Shown here in pieces: positions 1 to 11,700 of a stretch of 35,338 bases of DNA. The translations under genes and the position numbers were made by a program. The notes beneath the pieces were generated by a model. It saw nothing but the letters and a program-made list of their open reading frames with translations. It was not told the DNA's origin and searched no databases. Numbering within the stretch: position 1 is the first letter of the stretch; every line of letters begins with the position of its first letter. The stretch lies in assembly GCA_009924545.1 (NCBI GenBank), contig RFRL01000011.1, positions 1 through 35,338 of the forward strand. The letters run 5' to 3'. Source of the stretch: Planctomycetia bacterium. GTDB lineage: Bacteria > Planctomycetota > Planctomycetia > Pirellulales > UBA1268.

Positions 1-2658
<2,658 letters not shown>

Positions 2659-2705
2659 CGCGGGGCTCCTGGCGGGAGGGTGACGGGCGCGGTCGACTGC
2701 CGGGA

Positions 2706-2714
2706 AATGTAGCA
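2706..2714 (-). promoter_or_regulatory. Possible extended -10 element upstream of acnA
   Basis: On the minus strand TGCTACATT resembles an extended -10 (TGnTATAAT), about 48 nt upstream of the aconitase start. No convincing -35 lies 16-18 nt further upstream, so this is weak. It sits in the 100-nt gap between aconitase and the phytase-like gene. Confidence 0.25.
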
Positions 2715-2758
2715 AAAACCAGCGGCCCCTCCCGCCGACTGCCGCCGCCGATCACCAC

Positions 2759-4258
2759 TCACGGGGACGGCAACCGGAGGATCCACAAACAGGTTCGCCG
2801 CGCTGCGGACGCGTCGTCGTCCCCGGCGGCGATGTCGAAGTCGTTGTCGTTGACGATCGCCACCCGGCCGTCGCCGAGCACGGCGAGCCCCTCGATCTTC
2901 AGGTCCGCGGGCTTGAGGTCGGCCGGTCGTTCCGGCGGCGGCGCCGCGGGAGCGATGTCACGGGCCAGACGCGGCACCAACGGGAGGAGGTCGGCGACGA
3001 GCGTCTTGGTCAGTGGGGTGGCCGTTGCGCCCCCCGCTGGCGGCAGGGCGATCCGGTAGATTCGGCTCTCGGTGGCCGACTGCTCCACGACCAACAGCGT
3101 CCGCGCGTCGACCATGGCGAGCGCGGAAAGCTTGCCATCGGCCGCGGCGATGGCGGCGGTGTCGGTGTCGGCCGGATCCCCGAGCCGGTACCGGTGTTCG
3201 GCCACCGTCTCCCCGGCCCGCGGATCGAACTCCACCAGCGACGCCTCGATCGCCGCCTCACCATCGCCTCTGGCGGGGCTCTGCATCAGGGCATACAGCC
3301 GGCGCCCGTCGGGGCTGGCGGCGAGGGCCTCGAACCCGCGATTCTCGCGCCGCCGGGCCAGCGCCGCGGGGAGCGCGTGCCGGACGGCCATGTCGGCGGG
3401 CAGATCCCCCATCGCCTCCGGCACGAATCGCTCCACCACCCGCCCGTCCGCGGAGAGTGTGCCCAACGACGGCAGGTACTCCTCCGCCACCCACAGGCTC
3501 CCGTCGGGGAGGCGCGCGAGCCCCTCGGTGTCGAAGCCGTTTGGATCGGGCGGTAGGGGCAGACCCGATTTCGGCTCGAACACCGGAGCATCGCCGGGCT
3601 GGGGGGCCACCGGTCGGCCGGAGAGGGGCCTCCCTGAGGCGGTACGCAGCGACCGCGTGGCGGTGATCTCGATCCGGCCCGGTCTCGCCTCAGCTCCTCG
3701 CGCTGGTTCGAGCGGCACTGCTTGCCGAGATCCACGTGGCGGCCCGGATGGAGTGCCGTGTGCAGCGCCGTGAGGCCCATCGACGAGGCGCAGTTCCACG
3801 AGCACCGGACTGAAATCGGGCACCGGCAGCGTCCGCAGCCGCCGGGGTTTGTCGCCGAGTGGCGACTCGACGACGACCTCGGCGTTCGGCCCCCGGTCGG
3901 TGATGGCGAGGAAGCGGTGGCCGGGGTGCCGCGGGTCGGGAAGCGCGACCAGATCACTGAATCCCCCGAGCCGGTAGCGGCCCGCGCGATCGGGATCGAC
4001 CCCCGCCGGCATCGGGAGCCGCTGCTCGTCGAGGACGTACACCACCTCCACCTCGGCCACTCCCGCGGCGGCCGGCTCGGCGGCGCTGAGATCCGGCCCG
4101 ACCAAGGACCAGGCAAGGCCGCAGGCCGGGGCGAGAAAAACCCGTGCGACACCCCACCAGACGGGGCGGCCGGGGACTCGACCGGACGGGCCATCGACGC
4201 GCACCGCCTGACCACCCGCCCGGAGTCGCAGTTCCGCCCCGGAACACTCATCCCCCAT
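2759..4258 (-). CDS. Exported esterase-like / phytase-like beta-propeller protein
   Basis: This is a 499-residue protein of the 'esterase-like activity of phytase' family (PF13449 type), predicted to be exported. A hydrophobic segment at about 33-56 ending in Ala-rich SAAE looks like a signal peptide with a long N-region. Family motifs follow in order: FSDLVALPDPRHPG (100-113) with LAITDRGPN (117-125), GFDTEGLARLPDGSLWVAEE (241-260), NRGFEALAASPDGRRLYAL (306-324) and KIEGLAVLGDGRVAIVNDND (454-473). The ATG at 4258 is chosen because GGAG lies 8 nt upstream; the ATG at 4264 would leave only 2 nt, and longer versions read through low-quality sequence. The substrate cannot be read from sequence; phosphate-ester or lactone hydrolysis is typical of the family. 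It sits beside two other secreted phosphoesterase-type genes on the same strand. Confidence 0.8.
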   Translation of the reverse strand: MGDECSGAELRLRAGGQAVRVDGPSGRVPGRPVWWGVARVFLAPACGLAWSLVGPDLSAAEPAAAGVAEVEVVYVLDEQRLPMPAGVDPDRAGRYRLGGFSDLVALPDPRHPGHRFLAITDRGPNAEVVVESPLGDKPRRLRTLPVPDFSPVLVELRLVDGPHGAAHGTPSGPPRGSRQAVPLEPARGAEARPGRIEITATRSLRTASGRPLSGRPVAPQPGDAPVFEPKSGLPLPPDPNGFDTEGLARLPDGSLWVAEEYLPSLGTLSADGRVVERFVPEAMGDLPADMAVRHALPAALARRRENRGFEALAASPDGRRLYALMQSPARGDGEAAIEASLVEFDPRAGETVAEHRYRLGDPADTDTAAIAAADGKLSALAMVDARTLLVVEQSATESRIYRIALPPAGGATATPLTKTLVADLLPLVPRLARDIAPAAPPPERPADLKPADLKIEGLAVLGDGRVAIVNDNDFDIAAGDDDASAARRTCLWILRLPSP

Positions 4259-4446
4259 GGACATCTCTCCAACGGTGTGGTCGGCCGCCGTGATCAAGGC
4301 CCCGTCATGAGGCCCTGCGGGACCGCGGAGGCTACGCCCCGACCATGAGGATCTGGTGAAAACCGTCGCCAGCCGGCCCTCCGAGGGCCGGAAACATTCC
4401 ACAAACCTCTCACTGCAAGACACTTGCGAACGACCGAACCGTGCGT

Positions 4447-4475
4447 TCGACAAGGGCGGGTGGGTCGTGTACGAT
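4447..4475 (+). promoter_or_regulatory. Sigma70-type promoter for an orphan plus-strand transcript
   Basis: TCGACA (4447-4452, 5/6 to TTGACA), a 17-nt spacer and TACGAT (4470-4475, 4/6 to TATAAT) point rightward. No plus-strand gene follows. An intrinsic terminator lies about 120 nt further on. The predicted transcription start is near 4482. Confidence 0.5.
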
Positions 4476-4481
4476 GTCGCG

Positions 4482-4631
4482 TACGAATCATCCGCAGCGT
4501 CCGCGTCGGCAGTCGTCCGACACCCGATCCTGCGAACCAACCTCGTCGGCGGCTGTTCCCCCCCCAAAGACCTACACCTCCAAAGCCGCTTTCGGACCCG
4601 TGGTTTCCCCAACCACGGGTCCTTTTCTTTT
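4482..4631 (+). ncRNA. Candidate small RNA of about 150 nt between two minus-strand genes
   Basis: The 430-nt gap 4259-4688 between the phytase-like and EEP genes holds a rightward promoter (4447-4475) and a strong rightward intrinsic terminator (4594-4631). Together they define a transcript of roughly 150 nt. The one frame open from an ATG at 4474 runs through the terminator, so a short peptide is unlikely. Local hairpins are possible, for example GTCGG with CCGAC near 4508-4525. I find no match to the conserved cores of SRP RNA, tmRNA or RNase P RNA. A separate 8-bp hairpin (4373-4391) lies upstream. The function is unknown; the call rests only on the promoter and terminator pair. Confidence 0.45.
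4594..4631 (+). terminator. Strong rho-independent terminator (plus strand)
   Basis: A perfect 12-bp stem (GGACCCGTGGTT at 4594-4605 with AACCACGGGTCC at 4611-4622) has a 5-nt loop and is followed by TTTTCTTTT (4623-4631). Read leftward there is no T-run, so it terminates only rightward transcription, while both flanking genes run leftward. Confidence 0.85.
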
Positions 4632-4688
4632 GGGTGCATCCGGTTTCGGTCCATCCGGTTCTTCGTGGTGCTCGGGTTTCCGCGCCGC

Positions 4689-6497
4689 TCAGGCCGAACG
4701 CCTGTGAAGCCACCATCGCCCGCAGCCCAGGGCGATGGCCAACAGCGCCAGCGTCGAAGGCTCCGGGACGGCGATCACGCTGCCCCGGAGCGACACCAGG
4801 AGCGACCGCGACACGGCCCCCGGAAGGTCGACGTCGCTCACGTCGAGCCGGTACTGCCCGGTGAAGTCGCCGACCGTGTCGGTCGCCATGCGCACGTCGA
4901 AGGAGCGCGACAAGCCCGCGGCCAGACCGCTGAACGTGGAGAGCGTCGTGGAGAACAGGCCGGCCGACTGGGTGGCCACGATGGCGTCGAGGTCGAGCCC
5001 GGCGGTCCACGATGCCCCGAGGGCCCCCGCGCGGTTGGCGAGGGTGAGCGTCCGCACCCCTGTCGCCGCCCCCTGCTCGAGGCGACCGAAGTCGATCTCC
5101 ACAGTGGTCACGTTGCCCAGCGGATCGAACGACGGGCGCGCCGGATCGAGCACGGATAGCGCCAGCGTGCGGGCGAAGCTCGCCGCGTCGGCGCCCGGAG
5201 TCGTGGCGACCACCGCCACCGTGCCCGACACGCTCCCTGCCAGCGTGGTGTCGAAGCGGAGCGCATGCACCGTGCCGCCGCCGAGCGGCTGATCGGCACC
5301 GCTGCCGGTGCCGGAGAGCGCGCCCGTCCCCACGAACGAGTAGTCGAGCCGCTCCGATCCCCCCACGACGCGCACGGGCGCCGCGTTGGTGACGGTGAAC
5401 GACTGTTCGACGGAGGCGCCGACGATCACGGTCGCTGGCGTTGCGGCCACCGCGACGTCCATCTTCGCCGGGATGCGGTAGTCGGCGACGACGGGCAGGT
5501 GATCGCTCGCGCGGGCCAGGTCGGCGAGCACCGTCTGCGCCTCGGCGAGGGTATAGCCGGGGAGCAACCCCTGCAGCGTCGCCGCTGAACCGGTCGTGAT
5601 GGCGCCGTTGAGGGCGTGGGTGGCGGTGTTGCCGAAGGCCCAATAGGATCCGGACACGTAATCGAGGCCATGGCCGTCGAGCCACTCCCCCGTGACGAGC
5701 TGGAAATCGAAACGGTTGTCCATGCCCCCGGTCACCTGACCGGGGAAGGCGGCCGTGGAGGCGGGCGACTGCGTGTGCACGTCGCGGAACGACGACGCCC
5801 CGTTCCAGTTGCCGACGCGGCTGGCCGGATCGAAGGCCTGCCCCGCTCCGGCAGCGGTGAGCGTCTGGAAGGCCGCTTCACTGGCGTTGTAGAGGTTGAG
5901 ATCGCCGGCGTAGATCACGTGCCGGCCCTGGCCGAGGGCATCGGCATCGGCCCGGAGTGCCTGGGCCTCGACGTCGCGGCGGGCCGCGTTGGTGGTGCCG
6001 GTCGAGGCCTTCATGTGGCTGACGTACACCGTGAAGTCGGCGGCGCTGGAATAGCCCGCCGGGGCGAACGTGTAGCGCAGCGCCTGCCGGGCCTGGCCCG
6101 ACGTGCTCGTCGTGCCGATCGCCTGCTCGCCCCGGAGCGTCACGGTCGCCGCGTCGTACACCGCCATCGGCCGGCCCGATCCGGTCGTCGCGCCGTCGAC
6201 GAGGGTGTGCGTATAGGTGGTCTTGCCCGTGAGTTGGTTGAGGAGAGCGGCGAACGAGGCGCCGGTGGTGGCCGTCTTCTCCCCCTCCTCGAGCAGGAGG
6301 ATGTCGATGTCGCCGGTGAACCCGCCGCGGGCGGAATCAGCGATCGCCCCGAAGACCGTTGCCATCCCCGCGCGCGGTCCGGAGCTGGTGCTGCCACTGG
6401 CGGTGACGTTGTACTGCACGACCCGCAGCTGCGCCGCCGCCGGCGTCGTCGCCAGGAGCCACACCGCGCCCGCCGTCGCCACGTGCCACGCCCGCAT
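4689..6497 (-). CDS. Exported endonuclease/exonuclease/phosphatase-family protein with PEP-CTERM anchor
   Basis: This 602-residue protein has a signal peptide (1-22), an EEP catalytic domain (about 24-341), a region of beta-rich sequence (about 345-575) and a C-terminal PEP-CTERM signal: VPEPS, a hydrophobic helix, then Arg-rich WWLHRRSA. All EEP catalytic motifs are visible: VQYN (N30), LLLEE (E70), VSHMKA (H161), AGDLN (D199, N201), RFDFQL (D264) and SDHLPV (D332, H333). The family uses Mg2+ to cleave phosphodiesters (DNase I-like) or phosphomonoesters; which one cannot be decided here. The ATG at 6497 has GGGAGGG 6 nt upstream. An exosortase would process the C-terminus and is not in this window. 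It lies 113 nt downstream of the 5'-nucleotidase gene and may share its transcript. Confidence 0.88.
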   Translation of the reverse strand: MRAWHVATAGAVWLLATTPAAAQLRVVQYNVTASGSTSSGPRAGMATVFGAIADSARGGFTGDIDILLLEEGEKTATTGASFAALLNQLTGKTTYTHTLVDGATTGSGRPMAVYDAATVTLRGEQAIGTTSTSGQARQALRYTFAPAGYSSAADFTVYVSHMKASTGTTNAARRDVEAQALRADADALGQGRHVIYAGDLNLYNASEAAFQTLTAAGAGQAFDPASRVGNWNGASSFRDVHTQSPASTAAFPGQVTGGMDNRFDFQLVTGEWLDGHGLDYVSGSYWAFGNTATHALNGAITTGSAATLQGLLPGYTLAEAQTVLADLARASDHLPVVADYRIPAKMDVAVAATPATVIVGASVEQSFTVTNAAPVRVVGGSERLDYSFVGTGALSGTGSGADQPLGGGTVHALRFDTTLAGSVSGTVAVVATTPGADAASFARTLALSVLDPARPSFDPLGNVTTVEIDFGRLEQGAATGVRTLTLANRAGALGASWTAGLDLDAIVATQSAGLFSTTLSTFSGLAAGLSRSFDVRMATDTVGDFTGQYRLDVSDVDLPGAVSRSLLVSLRGSVIAVPEPSTLALLAIALGCGRWWLHRRSA

Positions 6498-6610
6498 GTG
6501 AAACCCTCCCTGGGTAACCGTCCCCGGCCGCCACCCTGCGACCGCCATCCCCATGCCACGAACCGCTGCCCGTTTCCCACCGATCAACACACCCCGGTCA
6601 ACGGCGCTGG

Positions 6611-8197
6611 TCAGCCGATGGCCTTCCGGTCGAGAAGCGCGTCGATGAGCGCCGAGCGGGTGTCGATCATCGACAACGTGCGTCGCGCCTCCGGCCGGGC
6701 GACGATCTCGCGGAGCTTGAACAGACGCCTGCCGCCCGACTGGGCGTCGTAGCTGTTGAAGGCGATCCGGTAGCGGCGATTTGGATCCACCGGCTCGCCG
6801 CCAAGGAGGAACTTCCCCGGGCGGCCGTCGGCTGTGAGCACCAACTCGAAGGGCCACAGCGTCCGATCGCTCCGTTTGTCGGTGCCATCCTCGCGGACGA
6901 TCTCCACCAGTTCCGCCGGGGTCAGGCTGGCGGTGACAAGGAGATTCTCGTAGGGGATGAGCCTCCAGCAGTCGGCCACGGTGAGCTTCCCGGGGGGCAG
7001 GTCGCCGGTGTTGAAGGTGCCGTGGAACACGCCGTCGACCGGCGTGCCGCGTTTGGCCAGGGCCTGCTGGAAGGCCGCGCAGAACACCTGCACGACTCCG
7101 CAGCCCCGCCCCTCACCGCCGATCCGCGTGGCGACCGTGGCCACCTCGCGGGCGAGCTGCTCGTCGGCCTTGGCCAGATCGGGCCGGGCCCGCTCCATGA
7201 CGGCCGCATCGAGCGGATAGCGGTCGTCCATGAGAAGGGTGAAGGCCCGCTTGTCGACGAGCTTCCGCGACTCGAGGTCGAACGTCAGGTCCACCCGACC
7301 GCAGTGGATACCGTGGTAGCTGGCCTGCGAGCAGAGCACGTCGTGGAGCGTCCAGCTCGGCTGGTCCTGGTGGGAGTGGCCGGCAAGGTAGACATCGACC
7401 TTGCGCCCCTTGCCCTCGGCCGCCGCACGGAGGATTTCGCGGACCGGATTGGCGTAGTCGTCCTGGAACCGCCACCCCATGTGGCCGAGCACGACGACCG
7501 CATCGGGCTTCTCGGCCTCGATCTCGGCGAGGGACCGGGCGAGCGACTCCACCGGGTCGAGCGGTTCGACGCCACCGAGCGTCTCCGGGGCGAGCCAGAA
7601 AGGCAGCCCCGGCGTGATCAAGCCGATGAGCCCGATGCGGAAGCCCCCCACCTCGCGCACCATCCACGGCTTCACCTTCTGCCAGTCGCCGTCGAGCCCG
7701 CCGGTCGGCTTGCCCCCGCGGGTGAGGTTCGCGGTCAGCACCGGTGCCAGTGACGCGGCGAGGTTGCCGGCGAGGACTTCCGGCCCCCAGTCGAAGTCGT
7801 GGTTGCCGAGCGTCCAGGCGTCGTAGCCCAGCATGTTGAAAAGGTCGAACATCAGCCGGCCGTCGCTGGCCAGGCTCACCGCCGTACCCTGGACGACGTC
7901 GCCGACGTCCACGGTGATCGAATGGGGCGACTCACGGCGCCACTGCCGCAGGCAACTGGCGCAGCGCGCGAAACCACCGACGTCGTCGAGGCCGTCGTAG
8001 GTGCTCGTGGGAAGGATCCGGCCGTGGAGGTCGGTGGTGTGGAACACCGACACGGTGCGCGCCTTGCCTTGGTCGGCCAGGGCGACACCCCGCGCCCCCG
8101 GCAGGAGCGTGGTGCCAGCCAGCGCCCCGGCTGACGCGGCGGCGGCTCCCGCCAGCAAGCGGCGGCGCGGGAAGGAGGCGAGTGAACTCGGGCTCAT
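6611..8197 (-). CDS. Tat-exported 5'-nucleotidase / 2',3'-cyclic phosphodiesterase family protein (UshA type)
   Basis: This 528-residue protein has a twin-arginine signal (FPRRRLLAGAAA at 9-20) followed by an Ala-rich hydrophobic stretch. The N-terminal calcineurin-like metallophosphatase domain shows TTDLHGR (D56, H58), VDVGDVVQG (D100), LGNHDFDWG (N132, H133), VVLGHMGW and YLAGHSHQDQPS, which supply the two-metal site. The C-terminal 5'-nucleotidase domain, with FHGTFNTGDLPPGKLT and IPYENLLV, binds the nucleotide. The family hydrolyses extracytoplasmic nucleotides to nucleoside and phosphate, and Tat export implies folding with metals in the cytoplasm. The start at 8197 has GGAGG 6 nt upstream. 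Length and domain order match UshA/YfkN single-unit proteins. With the downstream EEP enzyme it could complete extracellular nucleic-acid breakdown. Confidence 0.9.
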   Translation of the reverse strand: MSPSSLASFPRRRLLAGAAAASAGALAGTTLLPGARGVALADQGKARTVSVFHTTDLHGRILPTSTYDGLDDVGGFARCASCLRQWRRESPHSITVDVGDVVQGTAVSLASDGRLMFDLFNMLGYDAWTLGNHDFDWGPEVLAGNLAASLAPVLTANLTRGGKPTGGLDGDWQKVKPWMVREVGGFRIGLIGLITPGLPFWLAPETLGGVEPLDPVESLARSLAEIEAEKPDAVVVLGHMGWRFQDDYANPVREILRAAAEGKGRKVDVYLAGHSHQDQPSWTLHDVLCSQASYHGIHCGRVDLTFDLESRKLVDKRAFTLLMDDRYPLDAAVMERARPDLAKADEQLAREVATVATRIGGEGRGCGVVQVFCAAFQQALAKRGTPVDGVFHGTFNTGDLPPGKLTVADCWRLIPYENLLVTASLTPAELVEIVREDGTDKRSDRTLWPFELVLTADGRPGKFLLGGEPVDPNRRYRIAFNSYDAQSGGRRLFKLREIVARPEARRTLSMIDTRSALIDALLDRKAIG

Positions 8198-8706
8198 GGG
8201 AAACCTCCAGAACCGCACGACAGCCGTACAACGCGCCCACGGCGACGCCGTGTTGTAAAGGAGCGCGATCGTCCCGGGCAGGGGCCGCGGCCTCATCACG
8301 CGCTCACACTATCACCCTGCCTGCACCAAGTCCTTCACGGACGGGTGGCGGAACCGCGCCATCGGATCGATCCGAAGCCCGCCGTGCGGGTCGATTCGCC
8401 CCAAGAGCGCTGGTGCGGAACGACTCAAGCCGGGCACATGGCGGAGCCAGCCATCCCCCTCACCAGATTCTCATCGAGCATCGAACACGGCTGATAATCC
8501 TGTGCTGAACGGCCAGCGGTCCTCACCAACATGAGCGCCCGCCGGCGGTTACCGGCAGGGCCGGCATCCGATTTGCGGTCCGGTGAAAGCAACCGATGTC
8601 GATTGCCCGGGCGGGACAGGCCACCAATGGATGGCGCTCAGGCCGGCTGATGCGGTTGCGGACAATCCGGGGCGTCTTCGCGCCCCAACCCTGCCTGGAG
8701 GCAATC
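8198..8706. other. 509-nt divergent intergenic region
   Basis: This region separates the leftward 5'-nucleotidase gene from the rightward beta-strand-repeat gene. It contains a nested dyad (8227-8257), a GC-rich hairpin with TCTTCG loop (8669-8686) about 10 nt before the ribosome-binding site of the large gene, and GC-rich inverted repeats around 8539-8570. The -10-like GATAAT near 8493 lacks a good -35. No convincing small gene is visible. Confidence 0.5.
8227..8257. promoter_or_regulatory. Nested dyad upstream of the 5'-nucleotidase gene
   Basis: A perfect 15-bp palindrome (CACGGCG-A-CGCCGTG at 8238-8252) is flanked by TACAAC (8227-8232) and TTGTA (8253-8257), forming a second, outer dyad. 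It lies 30-60 nt upstream of the start at 8197. It could be an operator or an mRNA hairpin; no regulator can be named. Confidence 0.3.
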
Positions 8707-11700
8707 ATGCGCTCGAGCCCACCGCTTCCCGTGTCCCGCGCCCTCTGCGCACCGACCGACCTGCCTCCTGCGGCGATCTGCCCAACCGGTGCCCGCGGCA
8801 CCTTCTTCTCCACGGCCTTCTGCACGGCGGCCGGCTCACCGCGGAAGGCGATCGCATCGTCACCACGAACGTGGCGGCGGCGGCTGGCCCGCGGCGTCCG
8901 GCGGGGCATCGCCCTGGCAACCGGTGTGGCCCTGCTGATCGGTCCGACGCCGCTGGGGATGCTCGCCAGCCGGCCCGTGGCCGCGGCCCCGATCTCCTTC
9001 GATGGCACGACGACCTACACGCAGAATTTCCAGAGCTTCTCGACGACCGCAGGAACCAGTTCCATCACGCTCCAGCAGATGGCTGAGGTCAGCGCGCTGT
9101 CGGGTGGGGGATCCGTCAGCGGCTGGTACGTCTACAACCAATCGGGCTGGACGACCGGAAACCGCTGGTTCGCCGCCGATGGTGGCTCGAGCTCCACAGG
9201 CGGATTCAGATCGATGTACTCCACCAGCAGCGGGAATCTTGCTCTCGGGGCCCAGGGCTCGAGCAGTTCGGTGGCGTTCTACGGCGTGGTCCTCCAAAAC
9301 CTGTCGGGGGCCACCATCAACAACGTCAGCGTCTCGTTCGACGCGGTGCTCAACCGGAATCCCTCGACCACCGTCAACAGTTCGGCCGTGTCCTACCGGG
9401 TCAGCTCCACGGCGGTGACGACCTCGGCGACGAGTGCCGGTGCCGGCACGTTCAACAACTCGGCAGGCACCTGGACGACGACGGCCCTCGGCTTCTCGTC
9501 CCCCTCGGGGACGGCGGCCATCACCCCGGGCGCTCCCGGGACGCAGACGCCCTACAACCCGATGCTCACCATCGCCACTCCCTCGGGCAACCTCACGGGA
9601 CTCAACTGGGGGAGCAACGATTTTCTCTACATCCGCTTCAGCGAGACCGACGACCAAGGCTCTGACGCCACGATGGGGATCGACAACTTCTCGTTCTCGA
9701 AGCTCCAGGCGGCGTCGCTCACCTGGAACCTCGCCGGTGGCGGCACCTGGGACACGACCACCCCCAACTTCACGACCACCGGCACCAACGCCGTGGCCTT
9801 CCTCAACGGCGACCAGGTGACGTTCAACAACGCCGCGGGGGGCACGATCGCCCTTTCCGGGGCGCTGGCGCCCAGCAGCCTGACCGTATCGGCTACGGCG
9901 GGTACTTACACCTTCACCGGGGCGACGGGGGCCGACAAGATCACCGGGGCCACCGGCCTCACCAAGAACGGCGCCGGCACGCTGGTGCTCACCAGCGCCA
10001 ACGACTACGCCGGCGGCACGACGATCGCCGGCGGCGTGGTGCAGATCTCCGGCAGCGACAAACTCGGCAGCGGCGCCGTCACCCTCGGGGGTGGCACACT
10101 CCGCCTGGCTGCGGCGACCGCCACCACGCTCCCCAACGCCATCGGCGTCGGCGCCGCGGGGGGGACGATCGACACCGGCGGGCAGAATCTCCAGATCGGC
10201 AACCTCACCAGCTCCGGCGTGCTCACCAAGTCGGGCGCCGGTGACCTCACCGTGGCCGGGGCAATCACCAGTGGAGCCGGCACCGGGTTCACGGTCGGGC
10301 AAGGCAACGTGATCCTCGGCGCCGGTTCCACGGCCAGCGGCGTCTACAACATCGGTGGCGCTTCCGCGCTCACCGGCAACCTCGTGCTCTCGGGCACGCA
10401 GCGGCTCAACGTCAACGACAACGCCACGATCTCGGGCTCCGGGAATATCCAACTACCCACTTCGGGCGCCCTGATCTCGAATCTCAGCGGCAACGTGGGC
10501 GGCACTGTGTCGGCGGGCATCGCCGTCAACTCCGCCAGCCAGGCCTTCACGCCGGCGGGCTGGACCGGGGCGACCTACACACCGGGCTCGTTCCAGGCCA
10601 CGATCGGGGCGACGGCCGGTGGGTCGCTCACCGTGACGGGCGTGATCAGCGGCGCCACCGACGTCGACCTCTCCAACAGCACCGCGGGTGGCGGTGGCAC
10701 GGGGCTGCTCGTCCTCGGCGCCCAGAACACCTACACCGGCAACACCACGATCAACACCAACACCCCCGCCGTCGCCACGGCCAGCGTTCGCCTCGGTGTG
10801 GCCAACGCGCTGCCGACCACGACCGGTGTGGTGGTCGGCACGAAGACCGGGCTCGGGGCGGCGGTCCTCGACCTCAACGGTTTCAACCAGCAGGTGGCGT
10901 ATCTGGCCGACGGTGCCAATGCCACGGTGGGGGCGACCAAGAATCTCACCATCCGCAACGACGGCGCTGGCAACGCGACCCTCACGATCGGTGGCAGTGT
11001 CACCCCGGGCGCGGCCTTTGGCGGCGTCATCGGCACCGGGGCGACCAGCCGGATCAACGTCGTCAAGACGGGAGCGAACACCCAGACCCTCACCGGAGCC
11101 AACACCTACACGGGAAGCACGACGATCGACGGGGGCACGCTCGCGCTGGCGGGCGCCGGTTCGATCAACGCCTCGCCGACCGTCACGGTGAAGACCGGAG
11201 CGACGTTCGACGTCTCCGCCGTGACCGGTGGCTACGCCGTGGCCAACGGCCAGACGCTCGGCGGGAGTGGCACGGTCGTGGGAGCGACCACGGTGGCCTC
11301 GGGGGGCCGCGTGGCTCCCGGACCGGGCATCGCCACGTTCACGATGGGCGACCTGAATCTCGGCGCCGGCGGGTCATACGACTTCCAGATGTTCGACGCC
11401 GCCAGCACTGCCGGCGTTGGCTGGGACCTGATCTCGACAGGCGCTACCCTCGGCCTCCCGGTTAGCTCCACGTTCACGATCAATCTGGCGAGTGCCTCTT
11501 CCTCCGGAGGCGCTGCCGGCAACGCCCTCAACTTCGACAGTAGCGTCGCATCGTCTTGGCGGATCATCGCCGCCAGCGCCTTCGCGGGGACGTTCGACGC
11601 GGGGAACTTCACGGTCAACACCAGCGGGTTTTCCAACCCGCTCAATGGCGGCTCGTTCACCGTGAGCGACAGCGGGGCGAGCGGCCCCGGCTTGTACTTG

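Noticed and set aside
4482-4631. Candidate plus-strand RNA as SRP RNA or tmRNA
   Set aside because: I could not find the GGAAGGAAGC-type SRP core, or a tRNA-like CCA end with a tag reading frame, so no known class is assigned.
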